From positions 1-54,334 of the forward strand of contig CANQCL010000015.1 in assembly GCA_947589215.1 (NCBI GenBank): a stretch of DNA of 54,334 bases, in the 5' to 3' direction. Below are positions 43,161 through 53,181 of the stretch, piece by piece. The DNA is from an uncultured Clostridia bacterium. Lineage in GTDB: Bacteria > Bacillota > Clostridia > Oscillospirales > Ruminococcaceae. Position numbers and translations under genes: made by a program. Every line of letters begins with the position of its first letter. Positions within the stretch are counted from its first letter, which is position 1. The notes beneath the pieces were generated by a model. It did not search any database. It saw only the letters and a list, made by a program, of their open reading frames with translations, and was not told the origin of the DNA.

Positions 43161-44474
43161 TTAATGATTATATTTATAAAGCTTTACTATTTCCCAACTA
43201 TTTTCATCTTTAACAAATGCTGTGCCCGCCGAAGAAAAATTTAAACAGTCACTATATTGCAAATCAATAATCTGATTCTCTGATACATCAATATATCCCC
43301 ACTTATTATCATCATCACATACAGCGGCCAGACCCATAGAAAAAGATTTGGCGTTTTGATATTTAGGACTGATTACTGTTTTTCCTGAATAATCAACAAA
43401 TCCCCAAAGCTCACCTCTCATAATAGCGGCATAATCTCCATTTAAAAATAATCTTGCATTTTCAAAAGTTTCAGAACCAATCCGTTTACCTTTGCTGTCT
43501 ATCATAATATACTCATCATCTGTTTTTACAAATATACGGTCTTTCTGACAACATATACCTCTGTCATCAAGAATAACATTCGAATATGTAATATCATTTA
43601 TAGATTTTCCATCAGCATCAATAATTTTCCATCCGCTGCTCTCTTTCACAGCGGCTACTCCGCCACTGAACGAACCAGCATATTCATAATTACCAAACCT
43701 TTTTTTAAAATTTATATCAAAGAAGCTATATACACCATTAATACATACGGGGAATAAATCATTATTGTATAAACCAACCCCTGTTATATTACCATCTATA
43801 GACTCTGAAATATTATACAAATATTCACCTTCATCATTCATAAAATACCAGGTGTTTTCAGTATCACATATCGGTACTATGCCATTTGCAAAATACCCTA
43901 TTTTGTTGAATTTTGGATTGATTTTATTCATACCTTCAACCGTTGCTAAACCCCATATATTTTTTTCACAAACACCTACATAATCTGAACTGTATTGTGT
44001 TATTTCTTCAAAAGGCAATGAATCATTAAAAGATAAAAACTGCATATTTTTTCGATAATTTTCTATAACTGCAGACGAAAGCTTTCGCCCGTCAAAATCA
44101 TCTAAAGTGGAATAAGCATCTGAATACTTTTCTAATTTTAAACATACTTGAATCATTTTTTCATACGGCTTTACTTCATTAGGAAATTCGCTTATTATTT
44201 CTTCGCACCATTTCTTTGAAGAATCAAATTTCCCTGCATTATAATACATGTCAGAAATTGCTATATAATAATCTACATTATTGTCAATATTTATTGCCTC
44301 GTTGTAGTACGAAACCGCCCTATCATATAAGCCTTGCTCTGAACAGTTCTGTGCTTTTTTAACTAATTCATTAACTTCATTTTTCTCAGATATAGCCCCG
44401 GAAATCATACTGTATAATGAAATAGTCATTAATGCAACAGCCGCTACAGGAACTAATTTTCTATAATTTTTCAA
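43161..44474 (-). CDS. Membrane protein with TPR and WG repeats
   Basis: 437 residues. TTG at 44474 is the start, because AGGAGG lies ten bases upstream and any earlier start would include that site. A membrane helix near the N-terminus (LVPVAAVALMTISLYSMI) is followed by two or three TPR-like repeats (about 35-130) and six or more WG repeats (about 155-430: WG[LFY]…, GYFANGIVPI, AGSFSGGVAAV, WGFVDYSGK, WGYIDVSENQ), which form a beta-propeller-like surface. It is likely exposed and involved in protein contacts. The gene separates prepilin peptidase and FHA genes. Confidence 0.75.
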   Translation of the reverse strand: MKNYRKLVPVAAVALMTISLYSMISGAISEKNEVNELVKKAQNCSEQGLYDRAVSYYNEAINIDNNVDYYIAISDMYYNAGKFDSSKKWCEEIISEFPNEVKPYEKMIQVCLKLEKYSDAYSTLDDFDGRKLSSAVIENYRKNMQFLSFNDSLPFEEITQYSSDYVGVCEKNIWGLATVEGMNKINPKFNKIGYFANGIVPICDTENTWYFMNDEGEYLYNISESIDGNITGVGLYNNDLFPVCINGVYSFFDINFKKRFGNYEYAGSFSGGVAAVKESSGWKIIDADGKSINDITYSNVILDDRGICCQKDRIFVKTDDEYIMIDSKGKRIGSETFENARLFLNGDYAAIMRGELWGFVDYSGKTVISPKYQNAKSFSMGLAAVCDDDNKWGYIDVSENQIIDLQYSDCLNFSSAGTAFVKDENSWEIVKLYKYNH

Positions 44475-44487
44475 TATCCTGTACCTC

Positions 44488-45156
44488 CTATACACCAGAT
44501 AGAATTATACTCGTAAATGTGCCCGCTAAAATGAACGGGGCAAAAGGTATCGCATCCTTTCGTTTTTTCTTTTTTGATGCCAATAAAATTACAGCCGCCA
44601 CAAAAGAAAAGAAAATAGATACAAACATTGAGTAACAGATTCCCTCAATACCAAGCATAAACCCCATTAGAATCATCAACTTTAAGTCACCCATACCTAG
44701 ACTTCCTTTAGATATTAGCATACATAAAAAGCAAACAGCAGATGCTCCAACTACTGCAATCACCTCATATATAACAGTTGCTAATACTGTATTAAAAGAG
44801 AAGATAAATTCACATATCAATAAAGCAATGCGTATAATCAAGCCATAAATTATAAGTTTGTTAGGAATACGATATTCTTTGTAATCTGATATTGCTATTG
44901 GCCACAGTATAGCTATAAGTGAAATTCTCTTAGCAATATATATAGTGCTCAATTGATAAAACAAGTCCAATACTAATGTGATAGCAATAAGGCTAGCAAG
45001 TATAACAATAAAGACAATTATGCTTTTGCATTGTTTTGGTATAATACCGCCTAATCTAATTTCTTTATCGGACAGGAAAATCTTTTCTCTTTGCATATAA
45101 ATATAATCCCCCAACGAGAGAATGATTGTTCCAATTATCAATAAAATAAATTTCAA
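44488..45156 (-). CDS. tadV: Prepilin peptidase of the Tad system (A24 family)
   Basis: 222 residues from a TTG at 45156, with GGGAGG seven bases upstream. Several membrane helices are present and both catalytic aspartates are visible: D91 in ISDYKEYRIPN and D157 in SLGMGDLKL (the GxGD motif). It lacks the N-terminal methylase domain, as usual for TadV/CpaA enzymes. It cleaves the leaders of the Flp-type pilin and TadE-like pseudopilins encoded upstream. The C-terminus ends in a helix after a KKKKRKD loop. Confidence 0.85.
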   Translation of the reverse strand: MKFILLIIGTIILSLGDYIYMQREKIFLSDKEIRLGGIIPKQCKSIIVFIVILASLIAITLVLDLFYQLSTIYIAKRISLIAILWPIAISDYKEYRIPNKLIIYGLIIRIALLICEFIFSFNTVLATVIYEVIAVVGASAVCFLCMLISKGSLGMGDLKLMILMGFMLGIEGICYSMFVSIFFSFVAAVILLASKKKKRKDAIPFAPFILAGTFTSIILSGV

Positions 45157-45175
45157 ATCACTGCCTCCCACTTGC

Positions 45176-45826
45176 TTATTCCGAACCAACCCATGCACGG
45201 GTTTTCGCACATAATTCAAAATTTAATTTCATGTCAATATCAAGTAATTTTACAACAGTAACTTGATAACGTACATCCAGTAGTATATCTGCATCTTCGC
45301 CGTCTTTAAACAATCTAGTTTTGTGATAAGATAAACCGCTCATACCATTTTTTATTCCCAAACCTTTTAAAAATTTATCGGGATCAGAACCAAAATGTTT
45401 TCTCATTAATAATCGCGCTACTTCACCAGTAACATCTCCCTTTACTTGATCAATTCCCTGATTTAAAACATAATATAAAAAGCTTTCTGCATTTTCAGGG
45501 CTTGAAGCTATTGAAGCTGCGCTTTTAGAAACGCCTTTAAAAGCATCATACAAATCATTCACTTCTGAAAGATTTGTACTTAAAATCGACTCGGCAGAAC
45601 CGCCATTTGCCACTAAATTTGCCTGCCTGTCATTTAAACCTGTAAGATCATACACATATGAATACTTTGATATCTCTTTTGCCGTAGAATTAAGAGCAGC
45701 ACTTATCCTGGATTGTGCCATACAAATATGAAACATACTGTAAATTGTCAACAAAGCAAATATAAAAAATGTCAACGATAAAGTTGCTTCAATAATTATT
45801 GCTCCATGTTCTAATTTTGTATCCAT
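45176..45826 (-). CDS. TadE-like pseudopilin
   Basis: 216 residues. ATG at 45826 has GAGGAG eight bases upstream. The N-terminus (EHGAIIIEATLSLTFFIFALLTIYSMFHI) is the TadE signature: a G-A cleavage site, glutamate six residues later and a long hydrophobic helix, as processed by the A24 peptidase. The rest is a periplasm-like external domain without recognisable motif. It ends 19 bases before the peptidase gene. This is the second TadE-like protein in the cluster. Confidence 0.75.
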   Translation of the reverse strand: MDTKLEHGAIIIEATLSLTFFIFALLTIYSMFHICMAQSRISAALNSTAKEISKYSYVYDLTGLNDRQANLVANGGSAESILSTNLSEVNDLYDAFKGVSKSAASIASSPENAESFLYYVLNQGIDQVKGDVTGEVARLLMRKHFGSDPDKFLKGLGIKNGMSGLSYHKTRLFKDGEDADILLDVRYQVTVVKLLDIDMKLNFELCAKTRAWVGSE

Positions 45827-45999
45827 ACTTATTCTCCTCATAACGCTTAAAATATGACTATTTACACTTGCGTTTTTCTTTGACACTTAATCTAAAAACA
45901 TAACAGTCCAATACCGCATCTGGTAAATAATAAAATAGACATAACTGCCAACCTCGTACGAGTCCATGTTTGAAAACAGTGTCTTAGATTTCTAAGATT

Positions 46000-48900
46000 T
46001 TAATAACCTCTTGTAATGTTTATTGTCATTGATCTCCAACCTTTGCTGGTTGATAAATCCCCTAAATTGTCAATTGCCAAAAATCTTGACCACATTGGCT
46101 CAACAATAACTGTTGCTTTAAAATTAAAATAGACTTGTGCTTTTGACAATGCAAAATTGTTTTTATTAGTCGAAAGTGCTATGTTTGCTTGAATTACATC
46201 TGCAGTTCTTGTATAGATAACATTTTCGTTATTGCCGATAAGCTTTATAAATAAGAATACTTTAAGATAATCACTATACTGCAATGATACTCTATTGCTT
46301 GATTCGGGTGTAGACTGGCTTTCTCCCATAAATACGGATTTATAGTTGCAATATAAATCATTTTTTTGCTTACACAAAACAACTGGTAATCCTTCTTTTA
46401 AATATTTTATATCAACACCAGCTTCTGCTGCCGTTATTGCCAAGCAAGCAACAGTTTTCGTAAGCTCTGCAGGTATATACGCAAACGCTTCAAGAGCATC
46501 AGCTATTAAATTTAATGGTTCATCATCCCAGTAATTTTGAAAAACTGCCGATATATCTAGCGCATATCTGATCATGTAAATTTTAGCATAAGCTGTCGTC
46601 TTATTTACTGAATTGCTTGGTTTACCATATAAAATGTATTCAACTTCGCTGCCATAAGCCCAATTGTTTTTCTCGTTACGAGGAGTTAGGGTCAATGTTT
46701 TATAATCATTTGATCCCTCCCATTTAGATCTTACTTCCTTGTACTTTTCCTCTGCTTCACTAGCTTTTAGCCCATTCTGAACCGATGGGTCCAATTGACT
46801 GTAACATCCTTCCTTAGCAAAAGTGTCGTAGGTAAACATACTGAAAACATAGTCTGTCATATATAAATCATCGCGCATATTAACAAGTGAATTCATGAAA
46901 GTTTCACCGAAATTTGAAAAGATTTCTGAGGTAAATTTACTTACCTCACCTATCTTCGCTGTAACAGACTGTTTTTCCACTGAGCCTTCACCTTTCGATG
47001 GCAATGTCGCACCGCTCCAGTCGCCAAAGTTATTTCCGATTATATTTTCAGAAGTGTTGACATCATCTGTATTTTCGGACTTTTTTGAAATTTTAGAATC
47101 TACTTCTTCAGCTGATTCTTCATCGTCAACGGTTTTCCCGTCAAACACCTGAGGAGATGCGTTTACTGGCGCATCAAACTTTTTCTTCATCCACTCATAT
47201 AACTCAAGCTTTGTTTTTTGCAAATTAAGATTAAAAGAATCAGTAATTACATATGCATCTCCATCGTCAATAGATGTGCTTGTTGTATTATCATGAATTT
47301 CAACACGCTGTATCTGTTTACCGATAGAAAAAGAAAATGTATTATTTGTATATTGTATTAATGCGTTTTTATTTCTGACAATTTTACTTGAGTCCAAACC
47401 AGCTGCATTGCGAAATTTATTATAGTCAGAAATATTAATAATCGGCATAGAATTGTACTTAAAATTTTTTAAATCATCTCGAAATGTTTTACATAATGTT
47501 TGAATGTTGTTCAAACGATCAACTAAATCTGTAACAGATTTATCAGTAAACAACTCTATTCCAGTTGTCTCTAACTCCTCAATTTTTTTACGATCTTTTT
47601 TTGCTAGATCGCTGTCTTGTAGTTCTGAATCATTAGCTGCTGTTTTCCACTTTTCAAACGCTTTTTTATACTTTTCCAAAAGATTTTTTAACTTATTTGT
47701 TTCATCTTTTGCCACTTTAGCAAGATTGAAAGCTTCATTAAAATCATTTTGATATTTATAAACTTTATTTCTAATATTGTATATCTCATTTACAGTTGTT
47801 AAAGCTAGCTTGTTCCTATTTTCGTTAGTGTTTACAGCCACGATTTGACTGCTTATTTTTCTATAAGCACTTGATCCGTCGCCGTTAATTATCTCTGATT
47901 TGTATGTACTATTGTATTTTGTTATAAGCGTATTATAAATGCTTTGCAATGATAATTTATCGCTTAAATCAGGAATGTCATAAGTAACATATTTATTAGG
48001 AACATCAGATTTATTCATCAGTTCACCCATTGAATTTTCGTCAGCATTTTTAACAGCATTTTTTAATTTCGCAGTTGCCTGACCAAGTACGGAAGCCTTT
48101 AAAGTATAATCATAATACTCCTTAGAACAGGTTGATGTTAAAACAACCCAATACTGTATTGGATAATCTGTACCTGACAGTTCTCCTACTTTCTCCCAAG
48201 CTGTATTCAACGAAGAACGAGCTGTTATATAGTCGTTTAATGCCGTGTTAAATTTTTTTAAGAGTTCTTTTATTTTAGAAGCACTTGCTTTTTCACTACT
48301 GTTATATTTAAAAACACTTATAGCCCTTTCTTGAATTAAATTTATGGAAAGCGTACCAGATGTATCATGGGTATTGTAAAGGTTCATAACCATTTTTTCA
48401 TGGGCACTCTTAAAAATGCTTTCAAAACTATTTCCTGAGCCATCAGGAGAAGCAAGAAATTTAGCAAGATCATTAAGATATTCTTCATCGTTGAACTTTC
48501 TTTCGGTCCAAGTCTGATAGTTTTCATATTTTTTTATTGCTTTGTATGCTTTTTCTGCTTGTTTTATCAATTTTTTCTCAGCGTCATAAAAGTCTTTTTT
48601 CGCATCAACCATATCTGTTTCCTTTGACGCGTTGGAAACTTGTGCTGCAACATCCGAGTCTGTTATTTTTTTGAATAAATCAGCAACACCGTTGATGGGT
48701 GCTCGGTATTTCATAAATTCAATAATCTGAGATTTCAATAAAGCCGGATTATTTAGTGATCCATCTTTAGCAGCAGTAATTTTTACATCACCATCTGCTG
48801 AAAGCCTCAGCATATCTCTTATATCATCGTCTCCCGCAAAAGCCGAAAGAACCTCATCAACATACGCTTCTGCATCTGATGTAGTTACTCCGGTAGAGAC

Positions 48901-49167
48901 CATGCTGTCTATAAAATACTGTTTTGACAGCTCAATTACCTCACTTGAATTTTGACATGATGCAAGCAACCCAAAATAATCTTTTAAATTCTTATCATAA
49001 TCAGACAATACAGTATTAAGAGCTAAATCGGCAGATGTTGAAACAACCTCCTGCGACAGTTTCGTTCTGCTGACATCTAAAAATAATCCGGATACAGTTA
49101 TTGTTGGCAATAATATAATGACCAGAAAAATTGATATTGCACCCTTTTTCTTTTGAATAAATTTCAA
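46000..49167 (-). CDS. Large TadG-like (DUF5702-type) Tad-locus protein
   Basis: 1055 residues from a TTG at 49167, with GGAGG eight bases upstream. The N-terminus KKKGAISIFLVIILLPTITVSGLFLDVSR is the TadG/Tad-like membrane anchor. Long charged helical stretches with coiled-coil character (about 150-560) follow, then an acidic D/E/S region (about 690-730) and a C-terminal globular part. Clostridial Tad loci often carry such an oversized protein; the name DUF5702 is from memory. It may be a tip or scaffold of the pilus. A gap of 170 bases without a gene separates it from the next cluster gene. Confidence 0.75.
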   Translation of the reverse strand: MKFIQKKKGAISIFLVIILLPTITVSGLFLDVSRTKLSQEVVSTSADLALNTVLSDYDKNLKDYFGLLASCQNSSEVIELSKQYFIDSMVSTGVTTSDAEAYVDEVLSAFAGDDDIRDMLRLSADGDVKITAAKDGSLNNPALLKSQIIEFMKYRAPINGVADLFKKITDSDVAAQVSNASKETDMVDAKKDFYDAEKKLIKQAEKAYKAIKKYENYQTWTERKFNDEEYLNDLAKFLASPDGSGNSFESIFKSAHEKMVMNLYNTHDTSGTLSINLIQERAISVFKYNSSEKASASKIKELLKKFNTALNDYITARSSLNTAWEKVGELSGTDYPIQYWVVLTSTCSKEYYDYTLKASVLGQATAKLKNAVKNADENSMGELMNKSDVPNKYVTYDIPDLSDKLSLQSIYNTLITKYNSTYKSEIINGDGSSAYRKISSQIVAVNTNENRNKLALTTVNEIYNIRNKVYKYQNDFNEAFNLAKVAKDETNKLKNLLEKYKKAFEKWKTAANDSELQDSDLAKKDRKKIEELETTGIELFTDKSVTDLVDRLNNIQTLCKTFRDDLKNFKYNSMPIINISDYNKFRNAAGLDSSKIVRNKNALIQYTNNTFSFSIGKQIQRVEIHDNTTSTSIDDGDAYVITDSFNLNLQKTKLELYEWMKKKFDAPVNASPQVFDGKTVDDEESAEEVDSKISKKSENTDDVNTSENIIGNNFGDWSGATLPSKGEGSVEKQSVTAKIGEVSKFTSEIFSNFGETFMNSLVNMRDDLYMTDYVFSMFTYDTFAKEGCYSQLDPSVQNGLKASEAEEKYKEVRSKWEGSNDYKTLTLTPRNEKNNWAYGSEVEYILYGKPSNSVNKTTAYAKIYMIRYALDISAVFQNYWDDEPLNLIADALEAFAYIPAELTKTVACLAITAAEAGVDIKYLKEGLPVVLCKQKNDLYCNYKSVFMGESQSTPESSNRVSLQYSDYLKVFLFIKLIGNNENVIYTRTADVIQANIALSTNKNNFALSKAQVYFNFKATVIVEPMWSRFLAIDNLGDLSTSKGWRSMTINITRGY

Positions 49168-49182
49168 AATTACTTCCTCCTG

Positions 49183-49797
49183 TTAATTTTCAGTGAATGC
49201 TCCAACTGCGCTTTTTATTTTGTCAGTTATACCATACTCTTCGCTGTAATCCATAATCATATCTATGTTACGAATAAACTCTGCTGAATCATCTGCTGCT
49301 GTAACAGTCGAGCAACTGTACCTATATAAAGACGGAGAACCAAATAAGCGCATGGGAATAAGTTGTATTGAATATTCGATTTCTACATAGGCGGTCTGAT
49401 ATACTACATAATTTTTTATCTTACAGGTTTTTACCGTTCCATTAATTTTCATACCCGAAAAAAGTCCTGTTCCGGTTTTATTAATAAGTTTTTCTATTTG
49501 ATCTTTTGCCTTACTTTCAGCCTCAGAGTTACCAAGTAAATATCTATATGGTTTAACATTTACTTCCGTACAATCTGTAGTTATTGAATCTTCTAACAAA
49601 AGAGGATTGGTATAAACAGCAGAAAGATACTCTGCCCCCCTTATTGCAATTGCATCCATTTTCGCTTGCTGATAAAACATATTACCCAAAAACATCAATA
49701 AAATAACCACAAAAATGACAATAGGAAATACAAGAGCTGCCTCAATAACTTCAACAGCTCCGTATTCTTTTTTAATTATTTCCTTAAAATTCGTCAT
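49183..49797 (-). CDS. tadE: TadE-like pseudopilin
   Basis: 204 residues, ATG at 49797. The segment KEYGAVEVIEAALVFPIVIFVVILLMFLG shows the leader cleavage site (G-A), the conserved glutamates and the hydrophobic helix of TadE. Lies between the Flp-type pilin and the large TadG-like gene, the usual order. The ribosome-binding site (AGGAG) is 14 bases upstream, longer than usual. Confidence 0.8.
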   Translation of the reverse strand: MTNFKEIIKKEYGAVEVIEAALVFPIVIFVVILLMFLGNMFYQQAKMDAIAIRGAEYLSAVYTNPLLLEDSITTDCTEVNVKPYRYLLGNSEAESKAKDQIEKLINKTGTGLFSGMKINGTVKTCKIKNYVVYQTAYVEIEYSIQLIPMRLFGSPSLYRYSCSTVTAADDSAEFIRNIDMIMDYSEEYGITDKIKSAVGAFTEN

Positions 49798-49883
49798 ATT
49801 ATTTAATACTTCTCCTATTTCATTTTGGTTCTGATGCCGGACAGTTTGTCCGGCAGTTATTTTTAATTAGAACCGCATAAAGT

Positions 49884-50102
49884 CTACATACCATCAATTG
49901 CGTTTCCGGCTTTTGTGGTAATCTTTCCGATTAATGTTTCAATCAGCTCTGAAATTTGGTCCTTAAAAAGCAGTGCTAAAGCAACTGCGACAGCAATTAA
50001 AACAATAATAGCAATAACGTTAACTTCGCCACGCTCATTTTTTAAAAAATCCTGTACTGTCAATTTAGCTTTTATATACATAAAGCCAATAAAAGATAGC
50101 AT
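49884..50102 (-). CDS. flp: Flp-type type IVb pilin subunit
   Basis: 72 residues, ATG with AAGGAG three bases upstream. KNERGEVNVIAIIVLIAVAVALALLF is the processed pilin core: basic leader ending in G, E at position +1, and a 20-residue hydrophobic helix. The mature part is only about 47 residues. This is the major pilin candidate and the only such gene in the window. A hairpin-like GC-rich stretch (GCCGGACAGTTTGTCCGGC, about 49836-49854) between pilin and tadE could be a partial terminator that raises the pilin to assembly-protein ratio. Confidence 0.85.
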   Translation of the reverse strand: MLSFIGFMYIKAKLTVQDFLKNERGEVNVIAIIVLIAVAVALALLFKDQISELIETLIGKITTKAGNAIDGM

Positions 50103-50151
50103 TTCATTCTCTCCTTTCTTTAGAGTTTATGTAAATTTGGTCATTGACCAG

Positions 50152-51030
50152 CTATACATCAAGGTTTGTAAAAATTGGAATTATTATCATGATAAGAATT
50201 CCAATAAACATAATAAACATAGGAATCATTAATTTTGTATTAGCTTTTGCTCCTGCACGATTTATTCTTTGTTGTTTCATATCCCATATTTCATTACTTT
50301 GAGCCTGAAGCATTATAGATAAATCTTTATTACCTTTTTCCAACCCTTGAATAATTGTTGACGCAAATTTCTTAATTTCCGGTATAATACATCTAACACC
50401 AAAACGACGTATTGCTTCTGCTTCTGAAACACCATTTTCCATATCATCACAGGAACGACGCATTTCTTGATAAATAGTCGTATCACTTGCATATGCAACT
50501 TCATTCCATGCCTCACGCATAATCATTCCGGCGTTAACCAGTAAAGCAAGTTTAGAAACTATTTCCGAAAAATCGTTTAAAAGCTCGTCTGAACGCTTTT
50601 GTATTTTTTTCTCTGACAAAGTCAAAAAATAGTAAACTGACACTAAAGACATCACTATACAAAGAATCAATATTATTATTTCTCTACTTAGCCCGTATAG
50701 AATAAATCCAAAAAGTAAAATCAACAATCCAAAGGTAATACTTTGCGAATAGATTACACGAAGATAATATTCAACAAACTTTGCTTCATAAAGTACAGCC
50801 AATTCTGTTCTTAATTTACGGTCGCGTTTGCTTTTATACTTAAAAGAAAGCATTTCTGTCACAGTATATCCCATGCTATACAATTCTTTTAAAGGGTATT
50901 CTTTTTCATCAAGACTTACAAATAAATCATTATGTTTGCTTGACAGAAAAAACAATATCAGCCATAAAATCAAGTATACACAGCCAATACCCATAACGAG
51001 TATATCTTTCAAAGATAAAAAATTTAACAC
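50152..51030 (-). CDS. tadC: Tad inner-membrane platform protein TadC
   Basis: 292 residues, GTG start at 51030 with AGGAGG ten bases upstream. It has the type II secretion F fold: membrane helices near residues 10-30, about 100-140 and at the C-terminus (LMIPMFIMFIGILIMIIIPIF), with the GMIMREAWNEVA cytoplasmic helix typical of TadC. It pairs with TadB to form the platform on which the ATPase acts. 20 bases separate it from tadB. Confidence 0.88.
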   Translation of the reverse strand: MLNFLSLKDILVMGIGCVYLILWLILFFLSSKHNDLFVSLDEKEYPLKELYSMGYTVTEMLSFKYKSKRDRKLRTELAVLYEAKFVEYYLRVIYSQSITFGLLILLFGFILYGLSREIIILILCIVMSLVSVYYFLTLSEKKIQKRSDELLNDFSEIVSKLALLVNAGMIMREAWNEVAYASDTTIYQEMRRSCDDMENGVSEAEAIRRFGVRCIIPEIKKFASTIIQGLEKGNKDLSIMLQAQSNEIWDMKQQRINRAGAKANTKLMIPMFIMFIGILIMIIIPIFTNLDV

Positions 51031-51050
51031 AATAGGTTAACCTCCTATGC

Positions 51051-51914
51051 TTAGACTTTTATTTCCATAATTTTTTTACCAACAAAATAAGCTATAATAA
51101 ACAAACCAATTGCAATTGTTGTAGAAACCAAACCGGTCAATGTAACAAATTTTGAAGAAAATTCAGGACTCATAACTTTAATTATTCCAATTAACAAAAT
51201 AGGCATAATTATCATTATCATTTGATCCAACTTGCTACCGGAGACAGTAGTTTCAATATCTTCTTTTATCTCCATTTTTTGACTTAAAATCGCATGGGTA
51301 TTTTGAAGTACTTCCTGAACATTTCCGCCTTTTCTATAACAAATTTTAAAAACATTAGCAAAACTTTGTATATCATCAATACCACTTCTTTTACCAAAAT
51401 CCTCAAGAAGATCCTCAATATTGAAGTTACTCTGTATGCCGGACAAAATAACCTCTAATTCTTTGATAATGTAACTTTCCTCGTCATACTGCACTCTTAA
51501 ATCATTGTATACTGCATTAAAAGAGTTAAAGACATTATTTCCTGCACCTAAAGAAGTCGTAATTCCATCAAGCATATCTCTAAATTGAGTACTTACTTCT
51601 TTTCGACGTTTTTCTATTATTTGGTTTCTCCTGATTGGTAAGAACATTTTTCCGGATATAATTCCTACAATTGTTGGTATAAGTATGTTTAGTACATATG
51701 TTACCGTTGTTGCATTTCCATACTTGTCTTTACCAATACCTCCGTAAAATAAGAATCCAACCACAGCACCTACTACAAATGCAAGTAAGAAATAAATTGT
51801 TTTTTCTTTTTTACTGAAATAATATACTTTATAATTAAGTGTTTCTAAATGAGTTGGAGATAAATAATATTGGGGTTCTGCATTTGTCTTATCTTTTTTC
51901 TTAAACAATCCCAT
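51051..51914 (-). CDS. tadB: Tad inner-membrane platform protein TadB
   Basis: 287 residues. ATG at 51914 has GAGGTG seven bases upstream. A TTG five codons earlier would swallow that site. Membrane helices lie at about 30-55, 65-90 and in the C-terminal 60 residues, and the cytoplasmic part holds RKEVSTQFRDMLDGITTSLGAG, a recognisable T2SSF segment. The start lies 11 bases after the tadA stop. Confidence 0.88.
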   Translation of the reverse strand: MGLFKKKDKTNAEPQYYLSPTHLETLNYKVYYFSKKEKTIYFLLAFVVGAVVGFLFYGGIGKDKYGNATTVTYVLNILIPTIVGIISGKMFLPIRRNQIIEKRRKEVSTQFRDMLDGITTSLGAGNNVFNSFNAVYNDLRVQYDEESYIIKELEVILSGIQSNFNIEDLLEDFGKRSGIDDIQSFANVFKICYRKGGNVQEVLQNTHAILSQKMEIKEDIETTVSGSKLDQMIMIIMPILLIGIIKVMSPEFSSKFVTLTGLVSTTIAIGLFIIAYFVGKKIMEIKV

Positions 51915-51925
51915 TTTTATGCACC

Positions 51926-53164
51926 TCAAATTTCTGATCTTATACCGGACAATCTAAGTTTAAAATCATTTATTATTGGATTTTTTGTTCTTTTTAAACT
52001 TCCGGAAACTTTTTCTAGCGTACTGTTTTCATCTTCTTCAAATACATAAAGAGGATTTAATACAATTTCACCATTTTCATATGCCACAACTTCTGTGATT
52101 TCCATTGTTTTTCTTGACTTATCTCTAAGCCTTGAAAGATGAATAATAATGTCAACAGCAGATGCAATTTGTTGTCTAATAGCTTCTAAAGGCAACCCGA
52201 CTGAACCCTGCAAAACCATCGTTTCCAAACGACTTAACATATCCTCTGTCGAGTTTGCATGACCTGTAGAAAGAGAACCATCATGCCCTGTATTCATTGC
52301 CTGAAGCATGTCTAATGCTTCACCGCCACGCACCTCACCTACCACAATTCTTTCGGGTCTCATACGGAGTGATGATTTAATTAAATCTCTAATAGTAATT
52401 TGACCAGCTCCGGTAGCATTAGCATTTCTTGTTTCAAGACTAACAAGATTTTCTATGCCTGTTATTTGCAATTCCGCAGAATCCTCTATAGTAATAACTC
52501 GTTCGTCTTTAGGAATGTAGTTAGACAATGCATTAAGAAAGGTAGTTTTACCTGAACCAGTTCCACCGCTGATAAATATATTATATTTAGCCTTAACCAG
52601 CATTTCTAATTTATCTGCTATTTCTTGAGTTAATGAACCATATTGTATAAGCTTTTCTATTGTCATTGGTGTTTTTGAAAATTTTCTGATTGTTACCGTA
52701 GGACCGCATAACGCTATCGGCGGTAAAACAACATTAACACGCGAACCATCTGGTAATCTTGTATCACAAATAGGGTTTGCTTGATTGACCTCTCTACCGG
52801 CTAGACCAACAATCCTCTGAATAATATCTTCTAATCTTCGTTGACTTTCAAATTTTTTATTTAGCTTGAATAAGCGGCCATTTTGTTCTATAAAAATATT
52901 TTCTGGACCGTTAATCATTACTTCAGTAATAGAGTCATCATAAAGAATACTATCTAACAGTCCGAACCCGCGTATTGAACTATATACTTGTTGTACTATT
53001 GAAACCCTTTGTTCTATTGAACAATATACATTACCGATTTTTTGAATTACTATTTCTTCAATCTTAGCTTCTAATTCTTCATCATTGATTTTATTCAATG
53101 AAAGATTCTCAGTGATATATCTTTTTATTTCGGTAAATATTTGCTGTTCTTGCTCAAAATCCAC
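51926..53164 (-). CDS. tadA: Tad pilus ATPase TadA (CpaF family)
   Basis: 412 residues, GTG start with GGGGG eight bases upstream. Walker A is GGTGSGKTT (200-208), Asp box VITIED (223-228), Walker B IVVGEVRG (273-280) and His box GHDGSLSTGHANS (293-305), all intact. This secretion ATPase powers pilus extension, and in some Tad systems also retraction. It starts 17 bases after the TadZ-like gene. Confidence 0.95.
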   Translation of the reverse strand: MDFEQEQQIFTEIKRYITENLSLNKINDEELEAKIEEIVIQKIGNVYCSIEQRVSIVQQVYSSIRGFGLLDSILYDDSITEVMINGPENIFIEQNGRLFKLNKKFESQRRLEDIIQRIVGLAGREVNQANPICDTRLPDGSRVNVVLPPIALCGPTVTIRKFSKTPMTIEKLIQYGSLTQEIADKLEMLVKAKYNIFISGGTGSGKTTFLNALSNYIPKDERVITIEDSAELQITGIENLVSLETRNANATGAGQITIRDLIKSSLRMRPERIVVGEVRGGEALDMLQAMNTGHDGSLSTGHANSTEDMLSRLETMVLQGSVGLPLEAIRQQIASAVDIIIHLSRLRDKSRKTMEITEVVAYENGEIVLNPLYVFEEDENSTLEKVSGSLKRTKNPIINDFKLRLSGIRSEI

Positions 53165-53181
53165 TTACTTTTCCCCCATTG

